A stretch of 64,000 nucleotides of DNA from Ceratorhiza oryzae-sativae (Eukaryota > Basidiomycota > Agaricomycetes > Cantharellales > Ceratobasidiaceae): NCBI GenBank assembly GCA_030998015.1, contig JARWMV010000245.1:496001-560000 (forward strand), read 5' to 3'. Below are positions 21,601 through 32,730 of the stretch, one piece after another. Position numbers and translations under genes: made by a program. Within the stretch, counting starts at the first letter, position 1; the number at the start of each line of letters is the position of its first letter. Under the pieces are notes generated by a model, which worked only from the letters and a program-made list of their open reading frames with translations, was not told where the DNA came from and ran no database searches.

Positions 21601-24600
21601 CAACGAAGTCATCGTAGTTCTATATTCGTTTTGGGGATCTGCTGTTGAGGTTCTCTAGCATTACACGCCACCACCGGACGAGGAGCCCGTAGAAGAATGG
21701 CTGGGGAACCACGTACGACGAAGTTGACCAGATGGCGCTTCATCGATATTTTCAGACCATGTGGATAAAATCGGCAAAGATCTACTTACTGCAGGCAAGC
21801 CAACGTCGCACACGAACGATACGGTAGCTGGAAAGCGTCAATGGGACCAACTTGTGAATGTGCTCGTCGAGCTCGGTCAACCAGTTGAAGTGCCAGTGCT
21901 ATCCCGAAGCAGTTCTGAGGACCATCCGCTATATAAGCCTTTTATGCGATCACAATCCCACAGAACCCCGGATGCGTCGATTCGCGACATGTTTATAGAA
22001 GCCCCTGGCCAAAAGTAGGTCCGATCGCAATAAGACGTGGACCAGTGCTAAAGTTGGTTTTCCAGAGTGGATCAAGTATTTCGAACGACCATCGGACGTC
22101 ATTGGGAGCTGAAGAATCAAATGTCTACATATCCGCATCTCTCAGTTGAATATAGAAACCGTAGAATTCCAACTACTTTTATACAGAGTTTTCAGCGTAA
22201 GCCTGTTCTATTGGAGTTGATTGGCGTTCGCTGACTCCTTCCCGGTTTAGCTCTTGGGTTCCAATACAGCTTCCTTCGACTTGATTCTAGATTGCACCGT
22301 GTGTCTGATCGTCACAAATCCTTATCCTATGTCGCTGACTCAAATGCTTAGGCTTTTCCCCCAACTTCCGAGATTCCAACTCAATGGATCAATGAGTTTG
22401 TTGAAGTTACCCCTTTTGATTTCGTTGAACGTCTTCGAACAATTTACATCGTTAATCCGAACAACACGGCTCAAAAGTTCCTTCGCAAACTGTATCATCG
22501 TTTCTCGGGTGAGCGAATAACATATGTTAGTTGTGGGTTGGATGGCTGACCCTCATTCATTCCAGGCCTGGGTATCGGAAAGACTGTTGTAGCGGTTTCG
22601 GCCACATCTGATCTGCTTGAGAAGATTCATCCCGATAGCCTTGCTCCTCTAACAGCAGCAAGTATGTGAGAATAGCATACCTAAATCACCCTCTGCTTAC
22701 AACACCATGCACACAGGTAGCCTAGAACGCGAGGTGCTGCAAACTTTTTCCAACGTCTACCAGTACTCTCCTCAGCGAATGCGCACACCTGTGACCGTTA
22801 GTGTCGCAACATCTCATATCCGTATCACGAGTGTGAGTATGTATTACATACCAAGTGTTACCGACTAACCACCGACGTAGGGACGTCCAATGCCCATCTA
22901 CCCTGGGCTTAACTGCAAACTCACCGATATCATTTTCTTGCGAGATATTGACGATGTTTATAATGTTGCAGTTGGTCGTGAAGCAGGGGAGTTCGTCATA
23001 CGACGCCATGATGGTGGGAGAACGCTGTTATTCGCCTCAAGGGATCGAGAAGAGATTGTAAAAGTGAGGTTGGGTGCATAAAATCCCTAAGATCGATAGC
23101 TAATGTATGGACCAACCTTTAGGCGATTCGTACGTCCAAGAACAACCTCAATACGGAGGGTAAATTCGGAGGACGAGATCATTTCGCTCACTTGGGAGAC
23201 ATATCTGCTACCTCCTGAATGTTGCACTACTGAACCTTGGGGCTGAGAACGAACAACTTCGTACCAGCGCATACGAGTTACTCTGCTCGTGTGTCTCCAT
23301 CTCGACTACAAGGACATTAGGCTAGTTACATCTAGAGGTAGGCGGTTTTCTGGTGTACCCTCCGGGCATGCGCTGAACTTCACTGGAGGATTCTTCGTTC
23401 CAACAAACAATTCAGCATTTGCCGCATATTTCAGCGACAAACTGGCTTCCCATTCGGCCCATCTTACCCTAGATTTTCTCAATGAGTTTGTCGTAGGATT
23501 CAACAAGGCGACCCCGTCACAACAAGTCACCTCTCTAAACTACTTGCATCCCTGGATATCCAATTTGGCGTCGTTCTTGGATCCAAACTCTGAGCATTTT
23601 AAACCATCGTCGGACAAAGTCAGGCTGTGCATACGCACTCTGATCGACATGACGGTAAAGAACGGAGAGGTGCGCCATTCACACCATTTGTCGGAGTAAT
23701 GATTTGAACTTCCGCATTAGTTTCATCCGCTCGTGAACAAAATCGTATGGGAGAGCCTAGGTAGATCCAACACGGGGACAGTCAACGTTACGCTCGACGA
23801 GTTGACCCAGTCGGCTATCGACGGCGGATTAGGCTCCCCTCGCTGTGAGCTGATCGCTGAAGCACTCGTAAATATGTCTTCAGTGGAGGTCAAAGGCAAG
23901 CTCATTGCAAGACTGAGAAGGGTGTGTATAATCGACTTCGGTTTATCCGTGTACTGAGAATATCCTACAGTCCATCACCAAGATCAAGAGTCCACCCCCT
24001 ACCTCGCCAACCGACGATGTCGCCTGGAACGAGGTTGCGGCCATTACTCGATTGGTCTATATGGTTCTTCAGAACAACCGCCCGCCCGTGCAGATCCTCA
24101 TATACGTTCCCGAAATATTTTATCTCGTCTCTGTGCTATCCACGGCGGGTCCGATTCTCTTGAGGAAAACGGTCTATGGAATTCTCGTAAATGTCGTCCA
24201 GGCGTTCTTGACCAACAAGAACACGAACGATGAAACTAAAGAAAATCTGCGGAGGCTCCTGAACCAGACTCTTGACCCAGAATTCCAAACTGTTCTCGGC
24301 ATCACTCGGCCTGATTCAAAAAGCGAGTTTATACTTGTAGACAATCCATCAGATACCGTCGCCATGGTCAAACTGGAAGAATTAACCGGGTTTCTCTTGG
24401 ATATAATTTCTTCTGGGGCGTCCTCGGTCGGTACGTATTTGTGATCCAAATACCTTTCTTATTCTAAACGCTTGCTTCTCAGGCTTAGCAAACACATGGC
24501 GTGGGCGTTGGATGAGCCTTCTCACGTCCACCGCATTCCAGCTGTCTTCATACGTGCAATCTCGAGCATTCGTTGTGCTTGGGAGATTGCTTGAAATACC

Positions 24601-26048
24601 CACTACAGACGTCGATGACGATTTATTCTATCAGATGCTAGTAGCCTTCCAAACCGCTCTCGCTACAGCAAATGAAGAGGATCCAACAGCTCTGCTTAGT
24701 ATGATACGATCCTTGTCGAAGGCCGTTGTCCGACTTCCGTCAGAATCTCGTTATCTCTCACAAGTATCCTGGATTGCTATCGCAATTATCCAGTCCGGCT
24801 ATGCAGCCTTGTTCTCCGAAGCTGCTAGTTTGCTACAAGCTACTCTCGTTTCGTTAGAGAGGTATGGCGCGTTTACCAACCAAACTCTCACATCAAGCTT
24901 GAAGCGTTTCCGTTCTGAACTTCTCGACGAAATTTATATTCAACTCGATGAACTGCATTCGTTGTCATACGCGTCCGAATCGACCTTTTCGTTTTCTCTC
25001 GCATCTATCATTGCTCGTGGCCTGCGACTTTCGCCCACTTGCTCCGCTGCAGGGAATCTACTGCGGACACTGTTGCGTATAAGCCGTGACGCACAAGGTC
25101 CACCCCCTCCAGGCCCGAGAGGGACGCTTGACATTGACCGGGTTGGGTATTTCATGGCCCTGTTACCCCAATCGACTTCATCGTCAGACTATGCGCAGCT
25201 GCTGGAGCTCGCTGGCCTCGATCCAGACTGGCTACCCCGCTGATGTCGATGACCTTGAGAGGAGTGGGGCGCCACCCGAGGTGGATCTTCGCTTATTTGG
25301 AGAAATGTCTAACGAAACAGTGCTACTGGTCTCATCTTTTGCCGTCACGATGATCAACTGCTCGCAAAGTGAACTTGAGCGACAGATTCTCTTTGGTTTA
25401 GTTGCGGAAGCGGTTATGATGTATCCTGATATTGTCGCCATCGCGTAAGTAATATTTCTGTGCTTTAGCCTTGATGCGCCCGCTAATCGCTCCTCCACGT
25501 CTTTAGATGTGAGAGCATGCTCGACAGGATCAATGACGCATTCTGCAACTCTCCAAATCATTTATACTAAACTCGGTTTCTACTATTTTCCGGTTGACGC
25601 TGCACGATCGGATGTGGATGAACGAGCCCCCACAGCCCAACGTAATTTCCACGCATTCCGCATCATCCTCTACGCTTGGTACCAATGGAGACGCATCAGC
25701 TGCGCCTAATGGGAGCCAAACTCATGACTATGCCTTAGGAGAACTCAAGATGCGAGGTATGCGAGACTATCTGGGGAATTCCCTTGTAGACGATTTACAT
25801 TATATCTTGTTTCAGGTATCATGACTACCAACTTCCTAGTCTCGAATCGCGGCCTTTCTACTAAGCTTCTCAACTTTTGCGCTCAGCTTGTCGGAAAAAT
25901 AATCAGTTGAACGACATTTTGGCCGTTTTACTGGATCTTTCCCATCGTGATGTACGACATTCGTTCGCTTTCCTGAAATTCTTATTCTGCAATTCATGTA
26001 CCATCGCTATATTTTTATTCAATAGAACGGTTCAGTCCATCACATTAG
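15601..26048 (+). CDS. Neurofibromin/IRA-type Ras GTPase-activating protein, frame broken many times
   Basis: A very long RasGAP spread over many exons across ~10.4 kb. It would switch Ras off by stimulating GTP hydrolysis. Order of recognisable parts: N-terminal HEAT-like helices (ILKIISAALSFRWQLYLD, AQALRQAIWNWIEILPKEY); the GAP domain at ~20650-21660 (LLRLLKALIEREVAQT, FRSNATCMRVLSAFARMHGY with the arginine-finger FRSN, YLRQILSPLISQMVAMP, FLR-F-CPTIVSPET, LMLITKIIQNLANNVLFGKE); a SEC14-like and PH-like module at ~22260-23090 (SEIPTQWINEFVEVTPFDFV, YIVNPNNTAQKFLRKLYHRF); and the long C-terminal part (FVPTNNSAFAAYFSDKLAS, HLTLDFLNEFVVGFNKA). Frame is lost by single bases near 15937, 17120, 20857, 21476, 21705, 21757, 25236 and 25897. 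The start is the ATG at 15601; the end is approximate. It could be a pseudogene or a mis-assembled intact gene. Confidence 0.85.
20850..21480 (+). other. Frameshifts inside the RasGAP catalytic domain
   Basis: Just before the arginine-finger segment (FRSNATCMRVLSAF) the frame from REVAQTSSESIY is off by one base at a T run (20858-20861). At 21475-21477 a GGG must be read as GG to pass from VSPETVDIELPRDNARIR into LMLITKIIQNLANN. Both flanks are strongly conserved RasGAP sequence, so each break lies in a narrow interval. Confidence 0.75.
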
Positions 26049-26499
26049 GAGGGCACTGGCCCCACGCGAGGTCCAGAGCTCGGACTGACCATTAGAACAG
26101 CATACCCGTTGGCCCTCACAGGGCACTTCGTTCCCCATTGTCGCTCGTCCCAGGAAGTATCGCCATCTCTTACTCTCAATTTTGGAGTTGCCTAGTATTC
26201 TGCTCTGACTGCATGTCGGGTAGTCCCGAGCCCTCACTTCGAGTGTCCCGAATCCACATGGCCACTACATGGCCAAAGTCTTTTACCACTTGTCGCCCAT
26301 TCTTGTCATTTTTTCATCACATTCCACAACCAGCAATCATGGCACATTATGGCTGAACGGTCACGTGATGCCACAAAATAAATAGAATTCCGTGGTCACG
26401 TGTTACCGTTTGTGTCGTGTTACAGCGTTTAGCGCGTTGATCACCTGCCTCTCAAAACAACAATCAATTATCTAGGTCTCATAAACCAACAGTTGCTGA
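26049..26499. other. Intergenic region / EVE gene promoter
   Basis: About 450 bp after the RasGAP end. No gene is recognised. The last 150 bp before the EVE-protein start carry two direct copies of GGTCACGTG. Confidence 0.45.
26359..26402. promoter_or_regulatory. Two direct GGTCACGTG E-box copies upstream of EVE gene
   Basis: GGTCACGTG occurs at 26359-26367 and again at 26394-26402, 35 bp apart, about 100-140 bp before the start codon at 26500. The shared 9-mer around the CACGTG core makes a bHLH-type binding pair plausible. Confidence 0.5.
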
Positions 26500-27595
26500 A
26501 TGGGGAATTTCTGGTTGATGAAGGCGGAACCCGATAGCCGCATAGTGAAAGGGAAAGATGTGAAGGTGAATCCTCCGCCCAACTGAATCCGCAGCTGGGC
26601 TCTGACCCTCTGCTAGTTTTCAGTGGACGATTTCGAAGATTGTCGGCAAGTTTGCACCTGTACTTCTGAGACTTAATTTGACTTGAAGGTTTTCCCATCC
26701 ACAGGACAACAGCATGGGAGGGCGTGAGGAACCATGAGGCCAAAAATATTATGCGAAAACAGATGAAGGTCGGCGATCAGGTGCTCCAAAGTACCAATAA
26801 ATTCATTCCCTGTTACTAATGATATCTTCTACGTAGGTTCTATTCTATCACTCCAACTGTAAAAATCCAGGTAAGATATGGTTTCCTAGTGATAGCCTCT
26901 ACTCACCTGCAAATTTGTAGGAATCGCCGCAATTGCAGAAGCAAGTGCATTGTCCAAACACTGTCTCAACCTTGACTAATAAATAGCTTCTTATACAGGT
27001 GTCAAAGGAAGCATACCCCGATTGTATGTACACTAGACTACACATCTTCACCCACCTACTCTATTCCTGACGCATAAAACCCAATGGGTAGATACGGCAG
27101 ACGATCCAAAACACCCATACTACGATCAGAAATCTGCATCTCGTGCTGCAGACTCCGAGCCGACTTGGTGGATGGTCGAACTGCGCTTTCTTGCCCGATT
27201 GAAGCACTTCGTCCCTCTTTCGCTTTTGCGGCTACTCTCTAGTTGCAACCACATCGACGAACTTAAGCAACTTGACGTGGGTCCGAGAATAATCACAGCA
27301 TCTAATTTACATGACAGCTGAGGATCTCGCAGCGTTGAAAAAAATGCCCCTTCTAAACCGGGGGCGCCTTAGTGTTCAGCCAGTTAATCCTGAAGCCTGG
27401 GCTACTGTCATCAAATTGGCTGAACAGGGTGGATGGAGCGACACTACGACCACAAAACGCAACACTAACTCCAAGGCGAGCAAGTCGTCCGGACAGACCA
27501 AATCGACAAGGTTGGGAAAGCGGAGAGCGTCAGATAGCCGGACCAGCGAAACCCAATACCCTCAAAGCGGCGCGATTGATAACGACGCAATTTGA
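26500..27595 (+). CDS. EVE-domain protein (thymocyte nuclear protein 1-like)
   Basis: EVE domains belong to the PUA-like/YTH-related fold, and several bind modified bases in nucleic acids. Eight exons (26500-26565, 26617-26641, 26713-26780, 26837-26870, 26921-26940, 26999-27023, 27092-27280, 27318-27595) join in frame to about 234 aa. Hallmarks: FWLMKAEPDSRIVKGKDVKF, SWEGVRNHEAKNIMRKQMKV then GDQVLFYHSNCKNPGIAAIA, SKEAYPDYTADDPKHPYYD, WWMVELRFLARL and RGRLSVQPVNPEAW. A Ser/Thr/Lys-rich tail of ~55 residues follows the domain and could carry a nuclear signal. The intron at 26941-26998 starts with GC. The first exon opens directly with MGNFWLMKAEP, the expected domain start. The last intron boundary is the least certain. 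Confidence 0.9.
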
Positions 27596-27906
27596 ACCTC
27601 AGACCGAGAAGTCAAAAAGAATTAAGGCTTAGCTTATTATTTATTTTTTCAGCGTGCTTGTTGCACGGTCCAGAGTTCTTCATCTGATGCTCGATCTACT
27701 TTCTCCAACTTAGGTATTTCCTTCGCGTATATTTTCTTTCAGTGTCGGAGACCGTGAAGGTTGCATATTGAGACGATTTTATGAAAGTCTATTAATCAGG
27801 GCACGGCCGAATTTGCGTAACAAGTCAGCACGACATATGAATAAGAATCCCTATTGCTTAATTGAGAAAACCGAAAAACATATTTATGGTTTGAATATCT
27901 CCAGTC

Positions 27907-30354
27907 TCAAGCAGAGGTAGTCCATCCGTTAGCCTTAGCAGTGGACAGGATATTATCCGCAGCCTTCTCGCTGATAGTGTAAATCGGAGTGGTGATAAAC
28001 ATCCCAGGAATATCCGGGAATACGCTAGCGTCAACGACACGCAGGTTCTTAACACCGCGGACTTGGAACTGGCCGTTGAGGACGGCCATCTTGTCGTCGT
28101 CAGCTCCCATCTTGGCCGAGCAGCAGAGATGATGACCAAAGACGTTGGCGCGAAGGAATTCCCAAAGTTGTTCATCGGTTTGGTATTGCGAGCTAGATAA
28201 ACGATACATGCTATGAACATGACGTTAACGAACTATTGATGAGCTCTTACCCAGGCCAGGTCTCTTCAACGATCCACTGGTTGATCTGAGGAGTATCGGC
28301 TACAAACTTGCGAGACTTCTTAATAGCGTCCCGAAGAATCTCAAAGTCGTTGACGCTCTCGGAAGTGGCAAGGTAGTTCTACAAGAATTGGGTAAACTTG
28401 GGTTTATGAAACCACTACAAATACGGACCTTGTTGACTTCAAGCTTATCCTGTGGATCCGGGCCAGTCAAACGAACCCATCCTTTCGCACGAGTATGTGC
28501 CTTGAGTATAACGTTATTGAAGCTATGCGGTGCCTCAGCACCGAGGACGGATGGGTAGCCACGGTAATAGGTGGTGAAAGCGCCCGGGCCCCACATTGAC
28601 CACACTGAAATCCGCACACATAATTCAATATCTAACAAACGCTGTTCCAAGAGGCGTTTCACTTACCATCAAGGTAGGGGAGATTTGGGGTAGACTTGTA
28701 AGCATTTGCCCACATAGCAGGTCCGGCCGAATAGATATTAGTGTGATTGGTCGAAAGCCACTCAGCAAGGCACGGATCCTTGGATGGGTCGTCACCGAAC
28801 AAGCAACCGGCCTGGAAGAGCTTGTGAGTATTCTTGAGCTTCCACACAATTGTGGCCTCAGTGCGATCCTGGACATTCTCGCCGACCTTTAGAGGTAATT
28901 AGCTTGTAGTTCGCCTACTTTTACCAACGAAGCTTACACCAGGGAGATCTACGAGGGTACTGATATTAAACTTAGAGAGTTGAGCGGAAGGACCAATGCC
29001 CGACAACTAAAGCAAACGGCGCCACGGTTAGCCCAAGGTTTCTAAGACTTGAGGTATACATAAGCTTACCATAAGCAATTGAGGAGTCTGGAAAGTACCG
29101 GCGCTAACGATAACCTCGTACTTGGCTGTGTAGGTGCTAGTTTGGAGCTTGGTCTTGCCGGTGAATTGACGAGCAACAGGGAGGAGGTGTGGGCCGGTGG
29201 CAGCCTGAACGCCGTAAGCCGTGAGAGAACCCTTCGAATCCTTGCAAGTGAGAATCTTGGTAACGAGGGTCTGCGTCTTAATCGTCAATTGCTTGGGGAA
29301 CTTGGTGCGAACGTCAATGAGATGGTCTCGAACCGAAGAACGATTGTGGAATTCGTCCTAAGATATGCTTTTAAATTTGTGAACGCTCGAGGGATTATTC
29401 AGTGGGCGTACCTTGGTATACATGACTGCACCGGCGCCTTCCAAACCGTCATTCGCGTCATTATTCCAGTCTGCGCCAGAGACAGGGGTGACAGCGCCAA
29501 CAACAGCGGACATCAAGCTAATAAGCTGGCGTCGATATATTTAGGGTCCCAAATAAGGTTCATTGGAGCACTTGAGCGGATTCAGGTCAGGCAGGGCTTG
29601 CTTCCATCTCAATTCACGACTCACAAATCAGTCTTCAGCCATCCGTCGTAACCGTAGCCAAGGGCCCGGCCAACAGCTGAAGGAACGTATCGGTTCTTCT
29701 CGAGACGCGTAAAGTATTGCCTCATCGAAGCCGCTTCCAAGAGGCATCTCCGGTCTTATCAGCCATATTGTCGAAATCCCAGTTATGAGAGCGCAGATGA
29801 ATGAGCGCGTTGTGAATAGTAGAACCACCTGCTCAAAAAATTAGAATAATATAACTCTCAATTGAGCGACCTCACCTATTCCTTGAGCACGGGGATACCA
29901 AGCAGAAACGTTGTTGGGGCTCGCATAATGGTCCGTGTAGTAATCAAGGACGACATTGGGATCTTCGTTGGAACGTCCAAAGTAAAGCGGAATAGTGACG
30001 TTGTTCTCGTAGGTGTCATATCCGGCATCCAGAGCGAGAACTGAAACCTAAAATTAAGTACGTATTCACTACTACGCTTGGTTATCCCAACCTTTGTAGC
30101 CATTGAGAGCCAGGCGTGCCGCAAGGGGTCCTCCACCAGCACCAGTACCGACAACGATGTAGTCTATTCCAACACATCATATCGTTGGTTTAGTATTATG
30201 GCAAGTATTAGATTGATCATGATATACCATATTGACTCTTAGAGGTGTCTGGGCATGCGGCAGGAATAGTTGCAGGCTCAGCACGGGCGTCGATGACAAA
30301 AGCAGAAACCCCAGTAGCCATTAGGCCAAGAGCGGCCGGGATTAAAGAAATCAT
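27907..30354 (-). CDS. Secreted GMC oxidoreductase (aryl-alcohol-oxidase-like)
   Basis: FAD-dependent oxidase or dehydrogenase of the glucose-methanol-choline family, often extracellular in wood- and plant-associated basidiomycetes. A signal peptide (MISLIPAALGLMATGVSAFV) precedes the FAD-binding motif YIVVGTGAGGGPLAARLALN. Further family segments: YPRAQGIGGSTIHNALIHLR, KYEVIVSAGTFQTPQLLM, GENVQDRTEATIVWKLKN, GHHLCCSAKMGADDD with the likely catalytic His, and NLRVVDASVFPDIPGMFITT followed by PIYTISEKAADNI. At the second catalytic position, where many relatives have His or Asn, this protein reads MFIT. The gene has many ~50 bp introns; I give only the span. Near 29750 one G is missing between TGDASW and EAASMRQYFTRLEKN, which breaks the frame. 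A TATTTAAG box lies ~85 bp upstream. The exact substrate cannot be read from sequence. Confidence 0.85.
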
Positions 30355-31016
30355 CTAACTGAAACTAGAGGGATAAAGCTGGTAGACAAGCCGAGACAAG
30401 TGGATTGCTGTCAATGTCATGCCACTCTGCCAAAGCTTAAATACTTTGCTCGAGAAACACCCACCGGGGGGTGCATGATTGACGATCAATGTCGAGTGAA
30501 TTAACAAATGCCGAATTAGCATGATCGAGTAATGCGTAAGATGACAGTGGTGAGAGGATCGACATAGGCACGCAAGGTACAGCTGTGGTTCCAGGGCCTA
30601 GACAGCAATGGACAACTCAGTTGGCTCATGAGTGGGTGATAACCAGGCAGTCGTCGACACTCGTGGGTACCAACCGCCAACTATGCTCCCTGATACGTCA
30701 CATTCTGCGCCAGGATCATACAAGATCAACCCGGTTACCCTAAACAGTATAAATTACTTACTCAGTGTGTGCGAACCCAAAAATGCCTCCATCCTCACAC
30801 GCAAAAAGTCGCATCATATACTAAATATTCTCATGCCTGTCGAAGACAGTATGTAGTATGATTGATCTGTTTTGAGTGCGGACGAAATTGAGCCAGTAGC
30901 GGAGTTGATTTGCTGGTGGATCGTGCTGAGGACGCCGGAGTCGGTCGCTTGGCCATGCACAAACACAATCATATTTCTGACTATACATATTTTGGAGATA
31001 TCAGCAGCTTAAAGGT
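30355..31016. other. Intergenic region, no gene recognised
   Basis: About 660 bp between the GMC gene start and the zinc-knuckle gene end. It contains the TATTTAAG box at about 30436-30443 for the GMC gene. I see no further motif or coding signal. Confidence 0.45.
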
Positions 31017-31815
31017 TTAAGTTGCATATTCCGCATTCTCGGGGCACTCGCGGGCAATCTAGACGTCTCATTAGAGGTAAGCAGCGTGATATTATTTGGA
31101 TACATACGTGTCCCTCCTGATGACACTTGTAGCATGTCTTCTTCGGCTTAGTGTCGAGGACCGTAGTCCCCGGAGGAGCTTGGCAATCGCTAAATCAGGT
31201 TGAGATGAGTGTGAATGGCCAACCAATCTCCCCGAGGACCTACCGGGCATAATGATTCAGGCCCTGGCAGCGGAAACACTTGACTGGCCCGTTCGCGGCG
31301 CGAGTGACACCTGAACGGAATCCAGTGCCTCCAGCAAATCCTCCACTAGTTCCCGGGCATACTCGAGCGATATGACCCTATGATCAGTAGTGAGCGACAC
31401 TTATACAAGTTTGTAGAAAGGGGACTGGCACACAGGACGTCCACAATTCTGGTATTAATAGGTGAGCCAACTACTCCAAGAATAAGTGGGATGCACACTC
31501 ACATAGCACTTTTGACCAGCACCCGCTCCGCCAGCCACACGAATGCTAGGACAATCGGCTTGAATGTGTCCAATACCGCCACAAGAGTAGCATTGTTTAG
31601 CCTGCGTGCTTCTCGGGCTGGGGCAATTGATAGATTCGTGCCCCGGCTGGCGGCAGTTGTAGCAAAGACGTGTCTCAGAAGCGCACGCCTCCGCGATGTG
31701 GCCCACTGTGACAAAAGCTCAACATCAATAACCGTGCGCTAGACCACCGTCGATAGGATCTCCGCGTACAACTACCACACTTGAAACATCCTTTGCGAGG
31801 ACCACCAAACGACAT
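31017..31815 (-). CDS. CNBP/Gis2-type zinc-knuckle nucleic-acid-binding protein
   Basis: Six exons (31770-31815, 31503-31705, 31434-31448, 31244-31377, 31108-31189, 31017-31058) join in frame to 173 aa. The protein is almost entirely CCHC zinc knuckles (C-x2-C-x4-H-x4-C). I count six: CFKCGSLGHIAEAC, CYNCRQPGHESINC, CYSCGGIGHIQADC, CYNCGRPGHIARVC, CFRCQGLNHYARDC and CYKCHQEGHIAREC. Gly-rich linkers lie between the fourth and fifth. This is the architecture of Gis2/Byr3/CNBP proteins, which bind single-stranded nucleic acid and associate with translating mRNAs. Exon 3 is only 15 nt and completes a knuckle, which supports the splicing model. The first donor (31769) was chosen because it restores the C-x2-C-x4-H spacing. 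The frame is intact. Confidence 0.93.
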
Positions 31816-32730
31816 CTCTCTTTAAATCTACACACAGACAGGCCAGTTTAGACGACACATAAAATTCGAAAATATATGAAACGCACCTCACTCACACCAC
31901 AACCTATACCCTTCTACTTTTCAGCTGCTACTGCTCTTCTTCGGCTCTGCACTCCACTGCCTCGTCCCTGCTCCCTCACTGGCGACGGATGCAACAGAAC
32001 AGAGATCGTTGTTTGATCTGCGAGTTGCTACTAGCGATGAACCAACCTGTTTCCTAACCCGCCCTAAACTATTACGTTACCGGCTAGGCCATTTAACGCT
32101 TGTATCCCCCGAGCGCAGCAGTGTGCGTGTATATGGTATGCGACGCTACCATTGCTGCTCAACCGTGTGCTATATGTGATCTAATAGCTAACCAAATATT
32201 CTCTCGCTCAAAGAGATGACAGGAGCCCGAGGGGCAAACAAAACCGCCAAGCTCCGAGGAATTGGTGCCTGCGAAGGAGAGGATGTATCATTCAGACCAT
32301 TAGGTCTGTTTAACTGTTTCTCATGTAAGACGACTGTAGCACCCTAGTCTTCGCGCTATTAGCCACCTCATCGTCGCCAAACTGGGAAAACCGAAGTGTA
32401 ATGAAATAGAGGTAGTGTAATTGCGGTAACAGCATGTAATGGCGCCCCATTACTCCATTACACCGGCGTCATTCGACACAACGGCACCATTACGCTATCC
32501 CCCTTGTCATTGCACTTGATTCAACCACTTGAACCGTGGATTGGGTGTCGGCGTTATGTCTCAATTGCCCACCCCAAGCTGATACCGGCGCATACACGGG
32601 CCTGCTCACGCTCCAGATACGCATCGCAGTCTTCAATGGCCTATGGGCTCAATGTCACCTAATGTAAAAACGCCTTGATACTATTCGAACAACTATGCAG
32701 AAACCAAGTCCAGCATTATTGATTGCTATA
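31816..32730. other. Intergenic region with GTAATG/CATTAC motif cluster
   Basis: About 900 bp with no recognised gene. The notable content is a dense cluster of GTAATG and CATTAC words on both strands at 32396-32493. Confidence 0.45.
32396..32493. repeat. Cluster of GTGTAATG/CCATTAC words with perfect palindrome
   Basis: GTGTAATG (32396), GTGTAATT (32415), a perfect 18-bp inverted repeat GTAATGG-CGCC-CCATTAC (32436-32453), CCATTACAC (32455) and CCATTAC (32487) lie within 100 bp. Such subterminal word clusters are typical of non-autonomous DNA transposon ends, but I see no transposase and cannot define the element's limits. Confidence 0.5.
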
